A stretch of DNA of 36,795 nucleotides from JAWXTS01 sp044433305 (lineage in GTDB: Bacteria > Bacteroidota > Bacteroidia > Bacteroidales > Rikenellaceae), in the NCBI GenBank assembly GCA_044433305.1, contig JAWXTS010000008.1, positions 1 to 36,795 of the forward strand, given 5' to 3'. The notes beneath the pieces are model-generated. The model did no database searches. It had not been told where the DNA came from and worked only from the letters and a program-made list of their open reading frames with translations. Shown piece after piece: positions 7,524-15,155 of the stretch. Numbering within the stretch: the stretch's first letter is position 1; the number at the start of each line of letters is the position of its first letter. The translations under genes and the position numbers were made by a program.

Positions 7524-8801
7524 ATGAAAAAGATTAATTTTAAATTGGCTATGTTAGCCTTCGGAGCAATGGTTGCTCTTGTATCTTGTGACAACGATGA
7601 CAACGATCCTAATGGCGATCCTAACGAGGATGAGTACGCGCTAGTAGGTGGCGGTATCAACAATCCTATCACAGAGGATGTAACTCTTAAGGCTGGTGAG
7701 ACTTACACTCTAGAGGGTGAGTACTTCGTGGCAGCTCCTGCTTGCCTTACAATCGAAGAGGGTGTTACTATCATAGCTCAAGACGGTAACGATGTTGCTT
7801 ACATCTTGATTGAGCAAGGTGCTACTATCGAGGCTAAAGGTACTGCTTCAAACCCTATCGTAATGACATCTGAGGTTCAAGAGCGTGGTGCTTGGGCAGG
7901 TCTTCACATCTGCGGTAAAGCTCCTATCAACGCTACTGCTGGTACAGGTGTTTCAGAGGTTGGTCTAAGTGCTTATGGTGGTACTACTTCTGATGATAAC
8001 TCAGGTGCTCTAGAGTATGTACGTATTGAGAACGCTGGCTACCCTTACTCTACTTCTACTGAGGCTAACGGCTTTACATTCTATGGTGTTGGTAGCGGTA
8101 CTAAAGTAAACTACATCCAAGCACACAATGGTGCTGATGATGGTATCGAGTTTTTCGGTGGTACAGTAAACGCTAAATATGTAGTTTCTTCAGACAATAA
8201 AGACGATGCTTTCGACTGGACTCAAGGTTGGACTGGTAAAGTTCAGTACCTAGTTGTTACTCAAGGTGATGGTCTAGAGGCTGACCAAACTATCGAGGGT
8301 GACAATAGCAAGTCTGACTATGCTATGACTCCTGTTTCTCACCCAACTTTGTCTAACATCACAATGATTGGTTATGACAACAGCTCTAACACTTCAGGTG
8401 CTCTTCTTCGTAACGGTACATACTTCAACATGTACAACGCTATCATGACAGGCAAATCATCTAACCTTGTTATAGATGGTACTGATGATGGTGACTCAAA
8501 CAGCACTGACCTTAACCCAACTGATACTTCTCTAGACAACGGTACTTCAGAGTTCAAAGCTGTTGCTATTGCTGGTAGCTTCTCAAACAAAGCTACTTCT
8601 CCTAAGTATGGTGAGACTGAGTTTATCGCAGCTGGTAACTCTGTTGGTAACGACTTCTCTAGCGTTTTGACTGGTTATGTTGGTTCTCTAGCAGGTGGTT
8701 ATGATATTTCAGCAGACGATAGCTTCTTCGATGCAACTGACTTTATCGGTGCTGTTAAAACTGGTGCTGACTGGACTGCAAACTGGACTAGCTTTGAATA
8801 A
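7524..8801 (+). CDS. Beta-helix-like surface lipoprotein paired with the TonB receptor
   Basis: The 425-residue product has a lipoprotein signal peptide with LVSC at the cleavage site (lipidated Cys22). It is followed by an Asp-rich stretch (DNDDNDPN), which in Bacteroidota acts as a surface-export signal. The body is rich in short beta-strand repeats (TIEEGVTI, ILIEQGATI, GALEYVRIENAG, GIEFFGGTVNA), suggesting a right-handed beta-helix. It ends with a conserved-looking DWTANWTSF segment. I recall the family as one found beside TonB receptors of this type in Bacteroidota, usually left as hypothetical. Codon use is very even (GCT, GGT, ACT), which suggests high expression. It likely captures or processes the ligand at the surface for the receptor; no catalytic motif is recognised. 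Confidence 0.8.
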   Translation: MKKINFKLAMLAFGAMVALVSCDNDDNDPNGDPNEDEYALVGGGINNPITEDVTLKAGETYTLEGEYFVAAPACLTIEEGVTIIAQDGNDVAYILIEQGATIEAKGTASNPIVMTSEVQERGAWAGLHICGKAPINATAGTGVSEVGLSAYGGTTSDDNSGALEYVRIENAGYPYSTSTEANGFTFYGVGSGTKVNYIQAHNGADDGIEFFGGTVNAKYVVSSDNKDDAFDWTQGWTGKVQYLVVTQGDGLEADQTIEGDNSKSDYAMTPVSHPTLSNITMIGYDNSSNTSGALLRNGTYFNMYNAIMTGKSSNLVIDGTDDGDSNSTDLNPTDTSLDNGTSEFKAVAIAGSFSNKATSPKYGETEFIAAGNSVGNDFSSVLTGYVGSLAGGYDISADDSFFDATDFIGAVKTGADWTANWTSFE

Positions 8802-8834
8802 GTAACTCTAAGGTTTTAATATACTACTTTCTTG

Positions 8835-8864
8835 GGTCGACTCTTAATGGGTCGGCCTTTTTTT
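8835..8864 (+). terminator. Intrinsic terminator of the receptor-lipoprotein operon
   Basis: A 7-base-pair stem (GGTCGAC at 8835-8841 with GTCGGCC at 8851-8857, one G-U pair) is followed directly by seven T residues. It sits 34 bases past the lipoprotein stop codon. Its last bases overlap the stop codon of the convergent gene. Confidence 0.8.
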
Positions 8865-9534
8865 ATTCTAGTCTACTTGAGCTACTCCTTCTTATTGCTA
8901 TGAAGGCAAAGCCTAGGGCTATGTAGGCGGTGCTGGCTAGTGTGAAACAACTACTGCCAATAAAGCTAAACAGCAGTAGGGAGCAGGCAGTGCCCAGCGC
9001 AAAGGATGCCACCAGACTAAGCTCGAAAGCTATATCGCGCTTTGTCTCGGCCATGTTCATCATGTACTCGCCTATGTATTGACCCAGATTACTGAATGTG
9101 GTTGTTAGGTGTGATGGCTTGAAAGAGACCCCTCGATATGAATATATAAGGGCGTTCTGTATGCCCATGATAAGGCTCATAGAGGCCAGAAAGATTATAT
9201 CAAAGCAGCTCAGAAAAGTGTTGCATAGCAGAATCACTAGGCCACATATTATCTGAGCCTCGCCATAGCGGTGACTTATGTCGAACTCGCGACGACGATT
9301 TACAAATGAAGCCAAAATTCCCCCAGCAAGAAACAGAGAGCATATCACCGCCAGAGTCAAGGTCCTTTCAAATTTGTGCTCCCATGCGTCATAGATTATG
9401 TCAACAAAATTGCCCGTGCAGTGTGACACGGCATAGGTGTAGTAGGCTATGGTCAACATATTTATATAAGCACTCATAAAGCCTATGGAATATATCCACA
9501 GGCTTGTAAGTCTGTTGAAGGTGCGTTGTTTCAT
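8863..9534 (-). CDS. DUF1275 (YoaK-like) membrane protein
   Basis: The product is a 223-residue inner-membrane protein with about six hydrophobic segments. It shows the two marks of the DUF1275/YoaK family: an N-terminal segment with SHCTGNFVD after a GFMSAYIN helix, and a central MGIQNALIYS motif followed by a Thr-rich stretch (LTTTFSNLGQ). The family's function is not established. I start at the Met of MKQRTF; an upstream in-frame ATG at 9552 would add six residues. It is a single gene, convergent with the lipoprotein gene, and its stop overlaps the end of that gene's terminator. Confidence 0.78.
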   Translation of the reverse strand: MKQRTFNRLTSLWIYSIGFMSAYINMLTIAYYTYAVSHCTGNFVDIIYDAWEHKFERTLTLAVICSLFLAGGILASFVNRRREFDISHRYGEAQIICGLVILLCNTFLSCFDIIFLASMSLIMGIQNALIYSYRGVSFKPSHLTTTFSNLGQYIGEYMMNMAETKRDIAFELSLVASFALGTACSLLLFSFIGSSCFTLASTAYIALGFAFIAIRRSSSSRLE

Positions 9535-9610
9535 CTGTATGGCAAATATCACCTTATCGTGTCAACAAATGTGCCAACGACCTCTTATGCTTTAGTCTAC
9601 GCTAGAATGT

Positions 9611-10150
9611 TTAGAACTTGTTGCCAAAGTGTATTACCATTAATTCATTGTCGACAAACTCTTGTAGCCTCTCTTGGCTTATGGGGTGAGGATAGCTCAT
9701 TATGAGCAGGGGCAGTTCTTCTCCATCTATCTGTCTGTACGAGGGTTGGAAATATCTGTGGTCGTTTAGCACAAAGCCTAGCCGCTCATAGAATCCCACG
9801 CGCCTAGTGCTTAGCTCGTTGGTCGGATGTTCAACTTCGAGTAAGATGTCTTTGGAGTCTTCGTTTATGAAATCGGTGATTATCTGTGCTCCTAGTCCCT
9901 TACCCCTTACTGCACTAGATGTTGCTAGGTGCTCGATGTAGCGCAGGTTGTCGAAATCCCACCACGATATAAGCCCTACGGCTTTTCCTTGGTATAATAT
10001 GGCGTCAAAATGAAACTGCGTGTATGTCAGAGCCTGTGTGTGATAATCTAAGTCTCTGCGTTCTATTTCGGGGAAGCTGCTTAGATAAAGCTCCCAGCAG
10101 AAAGAAAATAAGGTGTCTTTCTCTGAGGTTATTCTTTGTCGTATTATCAT
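9611..10150 (-). CDS. GNAT-family N-acetyltransferase
   Basis: This 179-residue protein has the acetyl-CoA-binding motif A of the GNAT fold in ATSSAVRGKGLGAQIITDF (about residues 75-93, with R-G-K-G-L-G as the pyrophosphate loop). A later segment, RRVGFYERLGFV, is typical of motif B. The acceptor is unknown and could be a small molecule or a protein. It stands alone on the minus strand, with a likely -7 box (TACCTTTA) just upstream of its start. Confidence 0.82.
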   Translation of the reverse strand: MIIRQRITSEKDTLFSFCWELYLSSFPEIERRDLDYHTQALTYTQFHFDAILYQGKAVGLISWWDFDNLRYIEHLATSSAVRGKGLGAQIITDFINEDSKDILLEVEHPTNELSTRRVGFYERLGFVLNDHRYFQPSYRQIDGEELPLLIMSYPHPISQERLQEFVDNELMVIHFGNKF

Positions 10151-10213
10151 AATCTGGTCTTTTGTGTAAAGGTATGCTTTATTTTCAGAAAAAGTAGCAT
10201 GATAATATAAAAC

Positions 10214-10247
10214 ACAAAAAAAGCACTTATATTTCTATAAGTGCTTT
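10214..10247 (-). terminator. Intrinsic terminator of the tRNA-Val gene
   Basis: An 11-base-pair perfect stem (arms 10220-10230 and 10237-10247, 6-base loop) is followed on the minus strand by a run of T residues. It begins 4 bases past the 3' end of the tRNA. Confidence 0.85.
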
Positions 10248-10250
10248 GTG

Positions 10251-10325
10251 TGGGAGTTGAGGGAGTCGAACCCCCGACCCTCTGCTTGTAAGGCAGATGC
10301 TCTAAACCAACTGAGCTAAACTCCC
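10251..10325 (-). tRNA. tRNA-Val (anticodon TAC)
   Basis: The minus strand folds as a complete cloverleaf of 75 bases. The acceptor arm is GGGAGTT/AACTCCC with discriminator A. The D arm contains TAGCTCAGTTGG, the anticodon loop is CTTACAA (anticodon at 10290-10288), and the T arm contains GGTTCGACTCC. The 3' CCA is not encoded and must be added. Position 37 is A, the base that TrmN6-type enzymes methylate in tRNA-Val; a TrmN6-like gene lies at 17899-18612. Confidence 0.96.
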
Positions 10326-10361
10326 GGTTACCCGGCGAATCTTGTTCCCTGATTGCGAGTG

Positions 10362-10392
10362 CAAAGATAGCGATAAAATCGGCATCTCCAAA
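10362..10392 (-). promoter_or_regulatory. Promoter of tRNA-Val
   Basis: On the minus strand TTTG (10392-10389) and TATCTTTG (10369-10362) are separated by 19 bases, an exact match to the Bacteroidota -33/-7 consensus. Transcription would begin about 30 bases before the tRNA. Confidence 0.75.
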
Positions 10393-10417
10393 CTTTTTCG
10401 GGTAGTTTTTTATGTTT

Positions 10418-12166
10418 TTATTCCTTTTTAAGGTCTATCATCAATTCGTCAAGCTGCTCTTGGCTGATTGTTGAAGGAGCGTCAGCCATCACGTCACGAC
10501 CGCTATTGTTCTTAGGGAAAGCGATATAGTCGCGGATAGAGTCAGATCCACCGAACATAGAACACAAACGATCGAAGCCAAAGGCTAGACCACCGTGAGG
10601 AGGTGCGCCAAACTTAAATGCGTCAAGCAAGAATCCGAACTGCTTGTATGCTTCCTCTGGAGTGAATCCCAAAATCTCGAACATAGTAGCTTGAAGCTGC
10701 GCGTCGTGGATACGAATAGAGCCACCGCCAAGCTCAACACCGTTCATAACAAAGTCGTAGGCATTGGCGCGAACGGCTTTGGTGTCGGTCTTAAGAAGCT
10801 CCATGTCTTCTGGTTTTGGAGATGTGAAAGGGTGGTGCATAGCATAGTAGCGCTGAGTTTCCTCGTCCCACTCAACAAGAGGGAAGTCAACAACCCATAG
10901 TGGTGCAAACTTGCTCTTGTCGCGTAGACCTAGGCGTGAACCCATCTCTAGACGAAGCGTTCCTAGGGCCGATAGAGTTTTGCTCTTCTTGCCTGCAAGG
11001 ATAAGTATCAGATCGCCTGCCTTAGCCTCGCATTTTGCTGCTATCTCGGCTAGCTTCTCTGGTGAGTAGAATTTGTCGACGCTAGACTTGAATCCTCCGT
11101 CAGCCTCACAACGTATATATACCAGTCCTGTTGCTCCAACCTGTGGACGCTTAACAAAGTTAGTAATTTCGTCAATTTGCTTGCGTGTGTAAACAGAGCA
11201 ACCCTCGGCAACAATAGCACCTATGTACTCAGAGTTGTCGAATACAGAGAATCCAACACCCTGCATGTCGCTAGTAATCTCATTGAAGGTCATGCCAAAG
11301 CGAATATCTGGTTTGTCAGAGCCATATTTTGCCATAGCCTCAGCATAAGGCATGCGAGGAACCGTGTCCAACTCAACACCAAGCGTAGTCTTGAAAATAT
11401 GTTTTGCGTATCCCTCAAACATGTTAAGCACGTCCTCTTGGTCTACGAAAGACATTTCGCAGTCAATTTGTGTAAACTCAGGCTGGCGGTCAGCACGAAG
11501 GTCCTCGTCGCGGAAGCAACGCACAATCTGGAAATATTTGTCATAGCCCGAAACCATAAGCAGCTGCTTGAAGGTCTGAGGTGATTGAGGCAAAGCGTAG
11601 AACTCGCCTTGGTTCATGCGTGAAGGAACGATAAAGTCGCGAGCACCCTCTGGTGTCGACTTAATCATATAAGGAGTCTCGATTTCAAGGAATCCATTGT
11701 CCGAAAGGTAGCGGCGTGTTTCCTGTGCTATGCTATGACGCAAAATCATGGCGCGCTGAAGAGGCGGACGTCGTAGGTCAAGAAAACGATATTTCATGCG
11801 GATGTCGTCACCACCATCGCTGTTCTCCTCGATAGTGAATGGTGGAACCTCGGCTGCATTCAAGATATTAATTTTCTCTACGGCAATCTCAATGTCGCCA
11901 GTAGGGATTTTGTTGTTCTTAGATGCGCGCTCGATAACCTTGCCACTTACCTGAATCACAAACTCGCGACCAAGTTTGCTGGCCTCGGCTTGAACTTCTT
12001 GTGCAGAGTGCTCGTCTACGGCAAGCTGAGTGATGCCGTATCTATCACGTAGGTCAATAAATGTCATTGCGCCTAGGTTACGTACCTTCTGTACCCAACC
12101 TGCAAGGGTTACGTTTGTGCCCGTATCAGAGCTGCGGAGCTGTCCGCAAGTGTGAGTTCTATACAT
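10418..12166 (-). CDS. aspS: Aspartyl-tRNA synthetase
   Basis: This cytoplasmic enzyme charges tRNA-Asp. The 582-residue length is usual for bacterial AspRS. It has an N-terminal OB-fold anticodon-binding domain (about 1-110), class II motif 2 in FRDEDLRADRQPEFTQ (about 218-233), a GAD insertion domain in the middle, and motif 3 in GLAFGFDRLCSMFGG near the C-terminus, preceded by GGGSIRIHD. The STPEGARDF loop is typical of AspRS. Whether it is discriminating or also charges tRNA-Asn cannot be decided here. It is divergent from tadA with overlapping promoters and lies upstream of tRNA-Val on the same strand. Confidence 0.98.
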   Translation of the reverse strand: MYRTHTCGQLRSSDTGTNVTLAGWVQKVRNLGAMTFIDLRDRYGITQLAVDEHSAQEVQAEASKLGREFVIQVSGKVIERASKNNKIPTGDIEIAVEKINILNAAEVPPFTIEENSDGGDDIRMKYRFLDLRRPPLQRAMILRHSIAQETRRYLSDNGFLEIETPYMIKSTPEGARDFIVPSRMNQGEFYALPQSPQTFKQLLMVSGYDKYFQIVRCFRDEDLRADRQPEFTQIDCEMSFVDQEDVLNMFEGYAKHIFKTTLGVELDTVPRMPYAEAMAKYGSDKPDIRFGMTFNEITSDMQGVGFSVFDNSEYIGAIVAEGCSVYTRKQIDEITNFVKRPQVGATGLVYIRCEADGGFKSSVDKFYSPEKLAEIAAKCEAKAGDLILILAGKKSKTLSALGTLRLEMGSRLGLRDKSKFAPLWVVDFPLVEWDEETQRYYAMHHPFTSPKPEDMELLKTDTKAVRANAYDFVMNGVELGGGSIRIHDAQLQATMFEILGFTPEEAYKQFGFLLDAFKFGAPPHGGLAFGFDRLCSMFGGSDSIRDYIAFPKNNSGRDVMADAPSTISQEQLDELMIDLKKE

Positions 12167-12172
12167 TTTTTA

Positions 12173-12180
12173 TATCTTTG
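12173..12180 (+). promoter_or_regulatory. -7 box of tadA
   Basis: TATCTTTG matches TAnnTTTG 34 bases before the tadA start codon. No clean -33 TTTG is visible. The site lies between aspS and its own promoter, so the two divergent promoters interleave. Confidence 0.5.
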
Positions 12181-12196
12181 TTTTCTAAATAGTCAA

Positions 12197-12229
12197 CAAA
12201 GGTAATAATTTCTTATGAATGATACTCAA
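12197..12229 (-). promoter_or_regulatory. Promoter of aspS
   Basis: The minus strand has TACCTTTG (12204-12197), an exact -7 match, with GTTG (12229-12226) 21 bases upstream as an imperfect -33. The -33 element lies inside the first codons of tadA. Confidence 0.55.
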
Positions 12230-12664
12230 CAACAGCACGAATTTTTTATGAATCAGGCCTTAGAAGAGGCGCGCAAGGCTCTGTCTCGCTCTGAGGTGCC
12301 CATAGGTGCGGTGGTAGTTTATAATGGTCGCATCGTTGGGCGCGGTCACAATATGACCGAATCGCTTGGTGATGCCACCGCCCATGCCGAGATGCAAGCA
12401 CTGACTTCTGCAGCCTCGACTTTGGGGAATAAATATCTTGCCGATTGCACTCTCTATGTTACGATCGAGCCTTGTGTGATGTGCGCAGGGGCGTGCTACT
12501 GGAGCCAGATAGGCCATATAGTATATGGTGCACAGGACAATAAGAGGGGGTATTCGTGTACGCAGGCACGACTCTTGCACCCAAAAACAAAGGTTGAAAA
12601 AGGGGTTCTTGAGCACGAGTGTTCGAGGCTTGTAAGTGATTTTTTCAAGCGTTTGAGAAAATAA
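12215..12664 (+). CDS. tadA: tRNA adenosine(34) deaminase
   Basis: This enzyme converts the wobble adenosine of tRNA-Arg(ACG) to inosine. The 149-residue protein is a compact cytidine-deaminase-fold enzyme. The zinc ligands and catalytic Glu are visible: HAE at 57-59, and PCVMC with Cys87 and Cys90. The N-terminal segment MNQALEEARKALSRSEVPIGAVVV is typical of TadA rather than free-base deaminases such as guanine or cytosine deaminase. It has its own promoter and is divergent from aspS. Confidence 0.95.
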   Translation: MNDTQQQHEFFMNQALEEARKALSRSEVPIGAVVVYNGRIVGRGHNMTESLGDATAHAEMQALTSAASTLGNKYLADCTLYVTIEPCVMCAGACYWSQIGHIVYGAQDNKRGYSCTQARLLHPKTKVEKGVLEHECSRLVSDFFKRLRK

Positions 12665-12689
12665 GATTTTTTTTTCGGAAAAAAATACA

Positions 12690-12697
12690 TAACTTTG
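12690..12697 (+). promoter_or_regulatory. -7 box of the TPR protein gene
   Basis: TAACTTTG is an exact TAnnTTTG match 35 bases before the chosen start codon at 12733. It overlaps an upstream in-frame ATG at 12697, which therefore cannot be the start of this transcript. Confidence 0.6.
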
Positions 12698-12732
12698 TGC
12701 TTAACCTTAGTAAATTAATTAATAGACTTAAT

Positions 12733-13698
12733 ATGAAAATCACTAAAATTTGTGTAGCACTTACATGTGCTTTGATGACCACAGCGGGCGTATTCGCTCA
12801 AACCGCAGCCGAAGTAACTACAAAATACAACGATGCCGGTGCTCTTCTACAACAAAAAAATTATGCTGGTGCCATTGCAGCTCTTGAAGAAGTTGTTGAT
12901 ATGGGTGTAGCTGTTGGTGGTGACGCTCTAACTACTGTTGAATCAGCTCAGAAGCTTCTTCCACAATGTTATTACAGTGCGGCGATGCAATCTGCTGGTC
13001 AGAAAAACTTTGACGCTGCTCTAGAGGGCTTTACTACTGCTGCTGAGCTAGGTGAGCTTTACGGTGCAGTTGATATTATGAGCAGAGCAACAGCAATGAT
13101 TAGCAAAGTTTATATGGCTCAAGGCGGTGACGCTTTCAACGCTAAAGACTGGGCTACATCTATTGACGTATTTGGTAAAGGTTATGCTGCTAACCCTCAG
13201 GACACTCAACTAGGTCTTTTGCTAGCAAAAAGCTACGCTGAGAACGGTCAAATGGACGAGGCTACTCAGACTTACCAAAGCATTATCGCTCTAGAGGCTC
13301 GCAACAGCCGTTTCAAACCAGCTGCTGATCAAGCTAAATCTGAGATTTCAACTTACTTGTTGCTTATGGCTCAAGAGGCTGCTACTGCTAACGAGGTAGA
13401 TAGTGTATACTCTATCACAGCAAATATCATCGAACTAGATCCTACAAACGCTGCTGCTCACATGATGCGCGTTCAAACAGCTACAAATGCTAAAGACTTC
13501 GATTCAGTAATCGAGTTTGGCGAGGCTGCTGCTGACGCTCAAGTTGACGAAGAGGGTAAATCTAACGCTTACTTCTTGCTAGGTGCTGCTTACCAAAACA
13601 AAGAGAACAAAGCTAAAGCTATTGAGACTTACAAGCTAGTTACTTCTGGTACTAATGTTGATACAGCAAAAGCACAGATTACTGCTCTAAGCAAATAG
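12733..13698 (+). CDS. Secreted or periplasmic tetratricopeptide-repeat protein
   Basis: The 321-residue product begins with a clear signal peptide (MKITKICVALTCALMTTAG, cleavage near VFAQ). The rest is alanine-rich and made of helical pairs with TPR features, for example DAGALLQQKNYAGAIAALEE, the segment around DWATSIDVFGKGYAANP, and ENKAKAIETY near the end. It probably works as a protein-binding scaffold in the periplasm or at the outer membrane; no enzyme motif is seen. Codon use is strongly biased (GCT, GGT, CTA/CTT), so it may be abundant. The start at 12733 is preferred over 12697 because it begins the signal peptide and the promoter overlaps 12697. Its partner is unknown. Confidence 0.82.
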   Translation: MKITKICVALTCALMTTAGVFAQTAAEVTTKYNDAGALLQQKNYAGAIAALEEVVDMGVAVGGDALTTVESAQKLLPQCYYSAAMQSAGQKNFDAALEGFTTAAELGELYGAVDIMSRATAMISKVYMAQGGDAFNAKDWATSIDVFGKGYAANPQDTQLGLLLAKSYAENGQMDEATQTYQSIIALEARNSRFKPAADQAKSEISTYLLLMAQEAATANEVDSVYSITANIIELDPTNAAAHMMRVQTATNAKDFDSVIEFGEAAADAQVDEEGKSNAYFLLGAAYQNKENKAKAIETYKLVTSGTNVDTAKAQITALSK

Positions 13699-13766
13699 TT
13701 TATTGTTTTGCAGAATATATTCAGAGGCCCAGAATAGTCTCTAAAATAAAAATATTTAATGTATGT

Positions 13767-13811
13767 AAAGAAGGTATTTCTAGATTGTATAATTTTAGAA
13801 GTACCTTCTTT
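13767..13811 (+). terminator. Long inverted repeat, possible terminator between TPR and lyase genes
   Basis: A 16-base-pair stem (13767-13782 with 13796-13811, one G-U pair) encloses a 13-base loop. It lies 68 bases past the TPR gene stop. The right arm ends in CTTCTTT but no continuous T run follows, so it may be a weak terminator, a message-stabilising 3' hairpin, or a leader element of the lyase gene 41 bases downstream. Confidence 0.5.
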
Positions 13812-13852
13812 GCTATTTGTTACGACCTAATTACTAACTAATATCTAATAGA

Positions 13853-15070
13853 ATGAAAACCAACCTAATGTTTGCTGCTGCAATTTCTGCCGTAGCAATG
13901 ATGGCGGTGTCTTGTGGCTCGTCGTCAACAGAAGAAAAGGCAAAGCCTGCTCCAGTGATTTGGAACATGGCTGGCATTGATGCCAAAGCTCAAAAGATTC
14001 AAGCTGGCGAGACTAGCGAGTTCTTCGAGAACATGAAAAAAGAAGCTGACGAGATTTTAACAACACCAGATCCAACGGTTGTTGAGAAACCTCATGCTCC
14101 AGTTAGTGGAGATATTCACGACTATATGTCTTTGAGCCGCTACTGGTGGCCAGATCCAGATAGTCCTGATGGACTTCCTTACATCCGCCACGATGGTTTG
14201 TCTAACCCAGAGCTTAATCAATATGACCGTCACCGTCTAGGTGAACTAGGTTCTTCAGTACAGACTTTGGCCCTTGTATATTATGTTTCTGGTGAGCAGA
14301 AATATGCAGATAAAGCGATTTCAAGATTACGCACATGGTTTGTGAATCCTGAGACACGCATGAATCCAAACTTGAAATTTGCTCAAATCAGAAAAGGCCA
14401 ACATGGTGACAACGGTTACCGTACAGGTCTTCTTGATGGTTACTCTTTCGTAAATATGCTAGATGCTGTTGCGTTGCTAGAGAGAAAAGAGGCTCTACCT
14501 CAAACTCTTATTGATAGCATGCAGATGTGGTTTGGTGAGCTTTCAGAGTGGATGTTGACTTCTCAACTAGGTATTGACGAGGGCAACTCTGACAACAACC
14601 ACGCTGTTGCTTATGACGCTCAGGTTATCCGCTATGCTATGTATGGTGGTCGTGACTCTGTTGCTCGTGCGGTTATCAACGCTTTCCCTGCACGTCGTCT
14701 TGACACTCAGGTTACTGAGGATGGTCGTCAGCCAGTTGAGTTGGCACGCACAAATGCCTTTGGTTACACCAACTTTAACATAGGACATATGTTGGATATT
14801 TCTGATATGGCTAAGGCTATGGGCATAGATTTGTATCCTGCCTCTAATCGTGCTATCGAGCGTGCTATTGACTGGATGTTGCCTTTCACAACAAACAGAG
14901 ATGCCTTTGAATATCAACAAATAGGTAATTGGGATTCTGCACGTCACACCTTTGCTCGCAACTGTCTACGTGCTTCTAAGTATGGCAAAACAGAAGAGTA
15001 TAAAGCATACTACGAGGCTCAGAAATCTAATCCAGAATCAGCTACTTTCGAGTTTTTGTATGTTGAGTAA
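13853..15070 (+). CDS. Alginate-lyase-superfamily lipoprotein (polysaccharide lyase-like)
   Basis: The 405-residue product has a lipoprotein signal peptide (MMAVSC, lipidated Cys21) and an all-alpha toroid domain of the alginate lyase type (PL5/PL38-like). Visible marks are SRYWWPDPDSPDGLPYI (about 95-111), a helix-rich middle, and SDNNHAVAYDAQ (246-257), where the Asn-His pair and the Tyr match the catalytic region of this superfamily. By family it would cut uronic-acid polysaccharides (alginate, glucuronan or similar) by beta-elimination at the cell surface or periplasm. Length and the WWPDP motif fit a PL38-like group better than classic PL5, but I could not test this. It stands alone: no SusC/SusD pair, sulfatase or sugar regulator is beside it. 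Confidence 0.82.
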   Translation: MKTNLMFAAAISAVAMMAVSCGSSSTEEKAKPAPVIWNMAGIDAKAQKIQAGETSEFFENMKKEADEILTTPDPTVVEKPHAPVSGDIHDYMSLSRYWWPDPDSPDGLPYIRHDGLSNPELNQYDRHRLGELGSSVQTLALVYYVSGEQKYADKAISRLRTWFVNPETRMNPNLKFAQIRKGQHGDNGYRTGLLDGYSFVNMLDAVALLERKEALPQTLIDSMQMWFGELSEWMLTSQLGIDEGNSDNNHAVAYDAQVIRYAMYGGRDSVARAVINAFPARRLDTQVTEDGRQPVELARTNAFGYTNFNIGHMLDISDMAKAMGIDLYPASNRAIERAIDWMLPFTTNRDAFEYQQIGNWDSARHTFARNCLRASKYGKTEEYKAYYEAQKSNPESATFEFLYVE

Positions 15071-15092
15071 ATAAAAAACATATATATTTAAG

Positions 15093-15122
15093 AAGAGTAG
15101 GCCAAAAACCTACTCTTTTTTT
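15093..15122 (+). terminator. Intrinsic terminator of the lyase gene
   Basis: A 9-base-pair stem (AAGAGTAGG at 15093-15101 with CCTACTCTT at 15109-15117, 7-base loop) runs into a T tract to 15122. It ends the lyase transcript and sits immediately upstream of the next promoter. Confidence 0.85.
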
Positions 15123-15123
15123 G

Positions 15124-15131
15124 TACTTTTG
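15124..15131 (+). promoter_or_regulatory. -7 box of the U32/methyltransferase operon
   Basis: TACTTTTG matches TAnnTTTG 24 bases before the chosen start at 15156. It directly follows the T tract of the preceding terminator. An in-frame alternative start codon at 15129 overlaps it and is unlikely. Confidence 0.5.
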
Positions 15132-15155
15132 GGGGCTAATTACATCACTAATATT

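Noticed and set aside
11177..11584. Open frame on the plus strand opposite aspS
   Set aside because: It is the antisense shadow of aspS with no start context or recognisable product; similar shadows opposite secA, RSH and the PiT gene were also left out.
13853..15070. Part of a polysaccharide utilisation locus
   Set aside because: The neighbours are a TPR protein and RNA-modification genes; no SusC/SusD pair, sulfatase, sugar kinase or hybrid sensor is adjacent.
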